This document shows, in pieces, positions 24,195 through 30,059 of a DNA stretch of 32,531 bases (position 1 is the stretch's first letter; the number at the start of each line of letters is the position of its first letter). The stretch lies in assembly GCA_014240065.1 (NCBI GenBank), contig JAAZXR010000049.1, forward strand, positions 1 to 32,531, written 5' to 3'. A program made the position numbers and the translations under genes. Origin of the DNA: Myxococcales bacterium. Lineage in GTDB: Bacteria > Myxococcota_A > Polyangia > Nannocystales > Nannocystaceae. The notes under the pieces were generated by a model that searched no databases, was not told the origin of the DNA, and worked only from the letters and a program-made list of their open reading frames with translations.

Positions 24195-26632
24195 TCGCAC
24201 CGTTGCCCGTTTTTCTCACCTCGCCGCGCCGCCCGCTCTCTGCCAAACGCCGAGGGTTCAAGAGCGGGCTCGCGCGCATGGTGAGCGGCGGCGTCGTGAC
24301 GCTGTCCTTGGGGGCGGGCTGCGAGCAAAAACCCGCTGTGTCGCTGCATCAAGGGACGGTGTCGAACGCCGACCTCGACCCCGCGGCTGAAGATCCTGGC
24401 AAGATCGAGGAGCTCTCGTCGCGTCCCGGGGAGTGGTTCGAGGACAGCCGCGGGGTGCAGGTCATCCGCGCTCGTCAACGTGGAGACAGCGCCGCGGCGA
24501 CGTCGGTGCTTCGCGAGATGTTGTCCTCTCCCGAGCTGTCCGCGCACGACCGCGCGGGCGCGCTCGTGTTGCTTGGGCGGGAGGCGATGGCGGCCGGGCG
24601 TTACGAAGAGGCGTCCACGTCATTTCAAGGCGCGGCCGCCTCGGAGGAGCTCAAGGCTGTTCGTTCAAGCCTCATCCTCTGGCAAGCGGACGCCGCGCTG
24701 CGCGGCGCCCAGCCGGAGAAAGCGAGGGCTGTGCTCGCGGAGGTCGCCGAGGTCGGGCTCACGCCGCCCCAAGCGTCGGAGCGCAGCCTGCTCTGGATGC
24801 GGGCCATGCAGCGGGCGGGGACCGAGGAGGAGGCGCGCGCCGCTCTCGAGCGCTTCATCGAACGGTATCCTGATCACGAGGCGAGGTTCGAGGCGCGGGA
24901 TGCACTGGCCGCCCGCTATGAGTCGAGCGACCCGGCGCGCGCCCGCGCGCTGTTCGAGAGCGTGGCGCTGGCGGTGCCGTTGAGCAGCTTCGCCGAGCGC
25001 GCCCGCGCCGGCTTGAAACGCCTCCAAAAGCGCCCAAAGGCCCGCCCTCCGGCGGCGGAGCGCAGGGCGTTTGAGCGAGAGATGAAGGTGGCGACCTTGG
25101 AGTCGGAGCTTTCCCGTCGGCGATATCGGCGCGTGGTGGAGGGATCCAAGCCCTTGCTCGAGAGCAAGAATTTGTCGAGACCGCAGCGGTGTCGAGTGGC
25201 GTACGCCAAGGCGAAGGCCATCTTCCGCCAGCGCAAGCGCGCCAAGGCGCGGGTTCCCTTCGACACCGCCGGGGTGGCGTGCGAGGCGGCCGGTGAGTGG
25301 AACCTGGTCGTCAAATCGCGGTACCAATCTGCGCGAGGGAGGTACGCCGCCGGAGAGTACGCGAAGGCGGCCGAGGCGTTTGAGGCGCTCGCCGCAGCCT
25401 TCCCTGAGCACTCCTACGCCGACGACGCCCTGTTGCTCGTTGGAGAGTCGTGGGTTTCGGCCAAAGAGACGCCTCGCGCCGAGGAGGCCTGGCGTCGGGC
25501 CATTACCCGTTATCCAGAAGGAGACATGCACGCGGAGCTCCAGCGGCGGCTGGTGCTCTCGGCGTTCACCACGGACGCTCCAGAGAGGGTGTTGCAAGTG
25601 GTGGAGGCCGCGCTCCCCGGGGCGAAGCCCGGAGCGCCAGCGACCGCGAAGCTGCACTACTTCAACGCGCGGGCGCTCGAGCTCCTCGGGCGCGACGAGG
25701 AGGCGCTCACCTCCTATTTCGCGGCCATCGACGCGGCGCCGATGTCGTATCCCTCGGCGCTCGCGCTCTCGCGGTTGCGAGAGCGGGGGCCCGAACCACT
25801 CGCGCGGGGACTGGCGCGACTTGAGGGCTCGCGCATCCAGCGGGCTCCGGGCGGGGGTGAGCGGTCGTCTCCCGCCGCTCCTCCGACGGCTGAAATTCCT
25901 GAGCGAGCGCAGGTGTTCGCCGCGCTCGGGTTGGGCGACGAGACCCTCGAGGCGCTTGAGCAGGCTGGCGTCGCCGGTTGGAGCAAGGCGCTGCTGCTGG
26001 CGCGCGCCGGGATGTATCGCGCGTCCCAGCGAACCCTCGCGTCGCTCGACCCGCAGTGGCGCGCCACCCCTCCTCGAGCGTCGGACAGCGAGCGATGGTC
26101 GGTCGCGCATCCGCGCCCGTTCCGCGACATCATCGAAGATGGAGAGTCGCGCGTCGCTGTCGCCCCATTTTTGGCCTACGCCGTGATGCAGACCGAGTCT
26201 CGCTTTGACCCCGGCGCCGTGTCGTGGGCCGGCGCTCGAGGGCTCGTGCAGCTGATGCCTGCGACCGCGAAGGACCTGGCGGCGCGGGCCAAAATTACGC
26301 TCGGGCCCGGCGACGTCCACGATCCGTCGATCAACTTGGAGCTGGGCATGCGGTATCTCGCCCGACTCACCGCTCGCTTCGGCGGTGGAAGGGGTGCCGA
26401 GGCGCTCGCTGTCCCGAGCTACAACGCGGGGGCGGGCGCGGTGGACCGCTGGATCAAGGAGCGAGGGGACTGGGAGTTCGACTTGTTCATTGAGGCGATC
26501 CCGTTCGACGAGACGCGAAAGTACGTGCAGTCTGTGCTCGGCAGGTGGATGGCCTATCGGTGGCTGTACGCCGAGGGGTCCCCGGAATCAAAGATCCCGT
26601 TCTTACCTCGGCGCCTGCCTTCGAAGCCGTAG
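24191..26632 (+). CDS. Slt-type lytic transglycosylase lipoprotein with TPR-like N-terminal region
   Basis: GTG 24191 overlaps the TGA of the FHA-GGDEF gene (GTGA). The 813-residue protein has a long basic n-region (RRPLSAKRRGFKSGLAR), a hydrophobic stretch and the lipobox SLGAGC. About 550 residues of Ala-rich helical, tetratricopeptide-like repeats follow (for example GRYEEASTSFQGAA and GEYAKAAEAFEALAAAFPEHSYADDALLLVG). At about 650-790 sits an SLT domain: AVMQTESRFDP with catalytic E669, GARGLVQLMPATA, NLELGMRYLARL, SYNAGAGAVDRW, ETRKYVQSVLGRW. These enzymes cut the MurNAc-GlcNAc bond and leave 1,6-anhydro-MurNAc. The alternative ATG 24278 would leave no charged n-region. Coupling to the FHA-GGDEF gene points to linked control of wall remodelling. 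Confidence 0.9.
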   Translation: MIAPLPVFLTSPRRPLSAKRRGFKSGLARMVSGGVVTLSLGAGCEQKPAVSLHQGTVSNADLDPAAEDPGKIEELSSRPGEWFEDSRGVQVIRARQRGDSAAATSVLREMLSSPELSAHDRAGALVLLGREAMAAGRYEEASTSFQGAAASEELKAVRSSLILWQADAALRGAQPEKARAVLAEVAEVGLTPPQASERSLLWMRAMQRAGTEEEARAALERFIERYPDHEARFEARDALAARYESSDPARARALFESVALAVPLSSFAERARAGLKRLQKRPKARPPAAERRAFEREMKVATLESELSRRRYRRVVEGSKPLLESKNLSRPQRCRVAYAKAKAIFRQRKRAKARVPFDTAGVACEAAGEWNLVVKSRYQSARGRYAAGEYAKAAEAFEALAAAFPEHSYADDALLLVGESWVSAKETPRAEEAWRRAITRYPEGDMHAELQRRLVLSAFTTDAPERVLQVVEAALPGAKPGAPATAKLHYFNARALELLGRDEEALTSYFAAIDAAPMSYPSALALSRLRERGPEPLARGLARLEGSRIQRAPGGGERSSPAAPPTAEIPERAQVFAALGLGDETLEALEQAGVAGWSKALLLARAGMYRASQRTLASLDPQWRATPPRASDSERWSVAHPRPFRDIIEDGESRVAVAPFLAYAVMQTESRFDPGAVSWAGARGLVQLMPATAKDLAARAKITLGPGDVHDPSINLELGMRYLARLTARFGGGRGAEALAVPSYNAGAGAVDRWIKERGDWEFDLFIEAIPFDETRKYVQSVLGRWMAYRWLYAEGSPESKIPFLPRRLPSKP

Positions 26633-26651
26633 CGCCCACGGACCCGGGCGA

Positions 26652-27476
26652 CTACGCCCGCTCGAGCTTCGACTCCGGGAGCGCGGCTTTTCGTTGTTCG
26701 CGCGAGAGCTTGCGCTCCATGGTGCGGATCTTCGCGGTGAAGAAGGCCTCCGCGCCGGCATAGAGCGAGACAAAGACCCATATGGGGCTGAGGTTCGCGA
26801 GCATGGCGAGGCTCCACACCGCGAAGACCAGCGAGGCGCGAGCGACGTCGCCGTTGAGCAGCTGGCCTGTCCCGGGGAGAAAAAAGCTCAGCAGCCCCGC
26901 GGTGACCGGCAGCCTCGGCTCGTCGAGCTCGCCGCGCTCTTCCAGGGCGAGCTCCTCGTTCTCGTCGTAGATGGCGAGGGCGGTCGGGTGTCCGAGATCG
27001 CGCGCCGCCGATTCGAACATGGATTCGAGCGCCTGCTTGCGCGAGGGTTCGACCTCGTAGCGCTCGAAGGCGTCGGGGACTTCGCGGAGCTCCCCGGCAG
27101 ACACGAGCGCGTCGATGGCCAGCTGGATGTCAGTCATCGGGTGGCCCAGTGACTCTTGGACGAAGTGCGGGGTCACGTAGCTCACCGAAGGGTCGGCGAG
27201 GAGGCCAAGGACCTGCGCGCCGAGGCTCGCGGTGCGCGGGCCCGCCCCCGTGTGCGCGCGCGCGTGACGGTCTCGGGGGGCCGTCGCGTGGGGTGCGTCA
27301 CTGTCCCAGCTCGTCCCTCCACGCCTCGCGTCTTGTGCCTCGGCGGGAGGCGCGGGTGCTCGGTCCTCCGAGGAGGCTCGCGTCGGTCGTTGTCCACTCC
27401 CAGGCATGTCCGCCCGGTGGCGACGGATTCGATAGCGCGCCCGCTGCGCGGCAGACATGGGTTTGTAGCGAGACAT
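26652..27476 (-). CDS. Membrane protein with winged-helix-like middle and TM hairpin, unknown function
   Basis: The 274-residue protein has a basic, Pro/Ala-rich disordered N-terminus (1-82) and a roughly 60-residue middle with QVLGLLADPSVSYVTPHFVQESLG and LAIDALVSAGELREV, a pattern like a winged helix. At about 188-245 a pair of hydrophobic segments opens with VTAGLLSFFLPGTGQLLNGD, resembling TM2-type or small DUF membrane domains with a GxGxxxxG turn. A basic C-terminus follows. ATG 27476 is the only clear start; MSAAQ at 27458 is an alternative. No Shine-Dalgarno is seen. The stop faces the transglycosylase stop at 19 nt. DNA or protein binding by the middle domain is only an inference. 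Confidence 0.7.
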   Translation of the reverse strand: MSRYKPMSAAQRARYRIRRHRADMPGSGQRPTRASSEDRAPAPPAEAQDARRGGTSWDSDAPHATAPRDRHARAHTGAGPRTASLGAQVLGLLADPSVSYVTPHFVQESLGHPMTDIQLAIDALVSAGELREVPDAFERYEVEPSRKQALESMFESAARDLGHPTALAIYDENEELALEERGELDEPRLPVTAGLLSFFLPGTGQLLNGDVARASLVFAVWSLAMLANLSPIWVFVSLYAGAEAFFTAKIRTMERKLSREQRKAALPESKLERA

Positions 27477-27631
27477 GACGATGGTGGAGGGGAGGGGCCG
27501 GTGCCCCTCGTGATGACTTCAGCGTAGCAAACTCCAGCCCCTGTCGGACAGTTTGGGGGTTCAATGGGGCGGGATCGGCGGCCCTCGACCTGCCACGAAC
27601 AGTTCAGGACGCGCCGCGAGAGGGCGTGTGT

Positions 27632-28462
27632 TCACACCTGAACGCCGAAGTCGCGGAGGGCCTCGTTGAGGCTGGTGCGTTGGTCCGTGCTCTGCTTGCG
27701 CTGCCCGATGATGAGCGCGCACGCTACTTGGTAGTCGCCAGCGGGGAAGGACTTGGTGCGGGTGCCGGGGATGACGACGGATCGGGCGGGGACGCGGCCT
27801 TTGTGGGTTACCGGCTCGGCACCGGAGACGTCGATGATCGGTGTGCTGGCGGTCAACACGACGTTGGCGCCCAGGACCACCTCGGGTTCGAGGTGGACGC
27901 CCTCGACCACGATGGCGCGCGAGCCCACGAAGCACCCATCCTCGATGATGACGGGGGTCGCGCCCGGGGGCTCGAGCACGCCGCCGATGCCGACACCCCC
28001 CGAGAGGTGGACGTCTGCGCCGATCTGCGCGCAGCTTCCCACGGTGGCCCAGGTGTCCACCATGGTGCGTGCGCCCACGTAGGCGCCGATATTGACGTAG
28101 CTGGGCATGAGCACCGCGCCGCGCTCGATGAACGCTCCGCGCCGAGCGACCGCAGGGGGCACGACGCGGACACCCGCGGCCTCAAAGTCTGTCTTGAGGG
28201 GAATCTTGTCGTGGTATTCGTAGGGACCGACCGACGTGGTCTCCATCTTGGCGACGCCGAAGTACAAGAGGATCGCTCGCTTCACCCACGCGTGGACGGA
28301 CCACGGGCCTTCCTCGCTCTGGCTCGCGACTCGCAAGGATCCGGCGTCGAGGCATGCGATGGTCTGTTCGACCGCGCCGCGAGTCTCGGCGTCTTCGAGG
28401 AGGGAGCGATCCGCATACGCAGCGTCGATGCGCGCTTCGAGGTCGGGCGTGGGCGAGGACAT
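27632..28462 (-). CDS. dapD: 2,3,4,5-tetrahydropyridine-2,6-dicarboxylate N-succinyltransferase
   Basis: DapD transfers succinyl from succinyl-CoA to tetrahydrodipicolinate in the succinylase branch of lysine and meso-diaminopimelate synthesis. The 276-residue protein (ATG 28462, AAGAGG close before it) matches DapD length. An N-terminal helical domain (EARIDAAYADR; WSVHAWVKRAILLYF) leads to a left-handed beta-helix of hexapeptide repeats (GAFIERGAVLMPSYVNIGAYVG, MVDTWATVGSCAQIG, SGGVGIGGVLEPPG, IIEDGCFVGSRAIVVEGV). The C-terminal lid includes SVVIPGTRTKSF. It acts in the cytosol and supplies DAP for peptidoglycan. An alternative GTG lies at 28477. Confidence 0.95.
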   Translation of the reverse strand: MSSPTPDLEARIDAAYADRSLLEDAETRGAVEQTIACLDAGSLRVASQSEEGPWSVHAWVKRAILLYFGVAKMETTSVGPYEYHDKIPLKTDFEAAGVRVVPPAVARRGAFIERGAVLMPSYVNIGAYVGARTMVDTWATVGSCAQIGADVHLSGGVGIGGVLEPPGATPVIIEDGCFVGSRAIVVEGVHLEPEVVLGANVVLTASTPIIDVSGAEPVTHKGRVPARSVVIPGTRTKSFPAGDYQVACALIIGQRKQSTDQRTSLNEALRDFGVQV

Positions 28463-28840
28463 GGCCTCTTGTTTCACGAGGTCGAGCGGCGATCAAGCGG
28501 CGGGCCCAGGTCCGGCGGTCGCGGTGGGGTCGGCGCGGTCCTGGCGCTGGTGATGGCGCTGGTGGAGGCTCGATGGGAGCGCTCGTCGGCGCGTGGACGT
28601 GGACGACGGCGTTCGCAACGCCGGACCCGCTCGCGCAGCATGCGGCGAATCGCCGATCGCGAGGCCGAGGTGGAATTGGCAGCGGTGACTAAAAATTATT
28701 TTGAGGTTCGCGCGTTGACCGCGTAGGTACGCTCATTGTGCGCGCATGTGGTCGCAGAACATAGATTGTCACCCTTCGGAATTGGCGGGCGACCTCGGGC
28801 CCACCCTCGCAGGTCGGGCGTGTCTCTCGGCCGGCTAAAT

Positions 28841-28871
28841 TCCCGATAAGCGCCATAATTCGGGAGTTTTT
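28841..28871 (+). terminator. Small hairpin with T5 tract
   Basis: TCCCGA (28841-28846) pairs with TCGGGA (28860-28865), loop 13 nt, followed by G and TTTTT at 28867-28871. It has intrinsic-terminator form on the plus strand, but no plus-strand gene precedes it. It could end a leader transcript or be part of an attenuation-like device for the downstream gene. Confidence 0.3.
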
Positions 28872-29085
28872 AGGAGAATTGGCGACAACGGTGGGAAGCT
28901 ACGAAGGGTGGTGGCCTATGGAGTTTAGAGCCGATGCAGTCAGGGTGCGCTCGAATCGCAGACTGCGGATCTGCCTGGGCCGTATGGAGATCGAGGTGGC
29001 CTATCTCGGTGGGGCGGTTTCGCACCGTGGCCCGTCGTGGTCACAGGTCTAGGAAAACTGTGCGGCTGAGAACACCGCCACTTGA

Positions 29086-29090
29086 TGGAG
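29086..29090 (+). promoter_or_regulatory. Ribosome binding site for the NtrC-like gene
   Basis: TGGAG lies 6 nt upstream of ATG 29097 and overlaps the alternative ATG at 29085. The site decides for ATG 29097. Confidence 0.6.
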
Positions 29091-29096
29091 TCCACA

Positions 29097-29990
29097 ATGA
29101 AACCCTCTCCGATGTCTATCCACGATGTGAATCCTGCCAACTCCTACAACGAGTCCATTGCGGAGGCCCGCCTGCGCACGCCGCCGCCCATTTTGATGGG
29201 TCATTCCCCCGCCGCCCGCCGCGTGCAGGCCATGATCCACCGCGCCGTGCGGACCAACCTGCCGGTGCTGGTGGTCGGCAAGTCGGGCACCGGCAAAGAG
29301 GTGGTCGCCCGGGTGCTGCATCACTTTGGCGGTGGAGAGGTCCCGAGCATCGAGGTGGTCTCGGCTTCCGAGCAGACCCGACTGGTGAGCCTCGGCGCCT
29401 TCACCTACGTCTCCAATCTCGAAGACCTCCCCATGGAGGAGCAAGCGCGCCTCCCGGCGCTCACGGGCCTCGGCCGGATCGTGCTTGGCACGCGGCTGTC
29501 CCCCGAGAGTGAGGAGGGCCGACGCCGGCTCCACCCGCAAATTGTCCGTTGGGCCAGCGGCGTCCGCATCGACCTGCCCACGCTCGCCGAGCGCATCGAA
29601 GATCTCGAGGGCCTCGCCATGCAGATCATCACCCGCACCCCGAGCCGACGGCCCGTGGGTGGCATCGCCGACAACGCCCTGGACTGCCTGCGCAGCTACA
29701 CCTGGCCCGGCAACGTGAGTGAGCTCGAGCAGGTCATCGTGCAAGCCGTCCACAACGGCGCCACCGAGCAGATCGAGCTTCGGGACCTCCCGGCGAACCT
29801 GCGGGTCCGCGAGGCGCACCAGGTCCGCGCCGAGTCCCCCGAGCGCCAGCTTTGTCTCGAAGAGGCGGAGAAGCAGGCCATCCGACGCGCGCTGCACTAC
29901 GCCCGCGGTAACAAGCGCAAGGCCGCCCGGCTGCTGCACATCGGCAAGACCACGCTGTACCGCAAGCTCAAAGCCTACGACCTCGAGTAG
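29097..29990 (+). CDS. Degenerate NtrC-like protein: AAA+ remnant with intact Fis-type HTH
   Basis: The 297-residue protein resembles a bacterial enhancer-binding protein that has lost its sigma-54 parts. Present are GHSPAARRVQ (35-44), Walker A GKSGTGKE (61-68), YTWPGNV (201-207) and the C-terminal Fis-type HTH (AIRRALHYARGNKRKAARLLHIGKTTLYRKLK, about 261-292). Missing or changed are the segment with GAFTGA (about 50 residues are absent after PSIEVVSA), the Walker B block usually LFLDE, which reads TYVSNLED (103-110), and the sensor II Arg, since GNVREL reads GNVSEL (206-211). No receiver or FHA domain precedes. It cannot activate sigma-54 polymerase by the classical route; a DNA-binding repressor or architectural role is inferred. 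A strong terminator follows. Confidence 0.8.
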   Translation: MKPSPMSIHDVNPANSYNESIAEARLRTPPPILMGHSPAARRVQAMIHRAVRTNLPVLVVGKSGTGKEVVARVLHHFGGGEVPSIEVVSASEQTRLVSLGAFTYVSNLEDLPMEEQARLPALTGLGRIVLGTRLSPESEEGRRRLHPQIVRWASGVRIDLPTLAERIEDLEGLAMQIITRTPSRRPVGGIADNALDCLRSYTWPGNVSELEQVIVQAVHNGATEQIELRDLPANLRVREAHQVRAESPERQLCLEEAEKQAIRRALHYARGNKRKAARLLHIGKTTLYRKLKAYDLE

Positions 29991-30011
29991 TCGTCATCAC
30001 ACTTCATCACG

Positions 30012-30040
30012 AAGGGCCGCTCCGTCAAGGGCGGCCTTTT
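30012..30040 (+). terminator. Intrinsic terminator of the NtrC-like gene
   Basis: A stem of about nine pairs, GGCCGC (30015-30020) with GCGGCC (30031-30036) extended by A-T and G-U pairs, has a 10-nt loop. It is followed by TTTT at 30037-30040. It lies 22 nt after the stop codon. Confidence 0.85.
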
Positions 30041-30059
30041 GTGTGGTGCGCGCGGCGGG

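Larger units (their letters stand above)
28463..29096. other. About 630-nt intergenic leader without a convincing gene
   Basis: This gap separates divergent dapD and the NtrC-like gene. Its left half is ordinary GC-rich DNA with no frame that resembles a protein family. From about 28690 it becomes AT-richer (CTAAAAATTATTTTGAGG) and then holds a hairpin with a T-run at 28841-28871. A short open frame at 28918-29052 (44 codons, start MEFRADAVRVR) has a possible ribosome site but uses more A/T third bases than neighbouring genes, so it is not called. No tRNA or sigma-54 -24/-12 element was found. Confidence 0.5.

Noticed and set aside
24665-26320. 551-codon open frame on the minus strand inside the lytic transglycosylase gene
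   Set aside because: Low-complexity Arg/Gly/Leu translation typical of a shadow in GC-rich DNA. The plus-strand frame has a lipobox and an SLT domain.
27626-28726. 366-codon plus-strand frame across dapD
   Set aside because: The opposite strand encodes a full-length DapD with hexapeptide repeats; this frame is Asp/Gly/His-rich and matches no family.
28918-29052. 44-codon open frame (MEFRADAVRVR start) with a possible ribosome site
   Set aside because: Third-position base use is closer to intergenic DNA than to neighbouring genes, and there is no hydrophobic or Cys pattern. Kept only as part of the leader finding.
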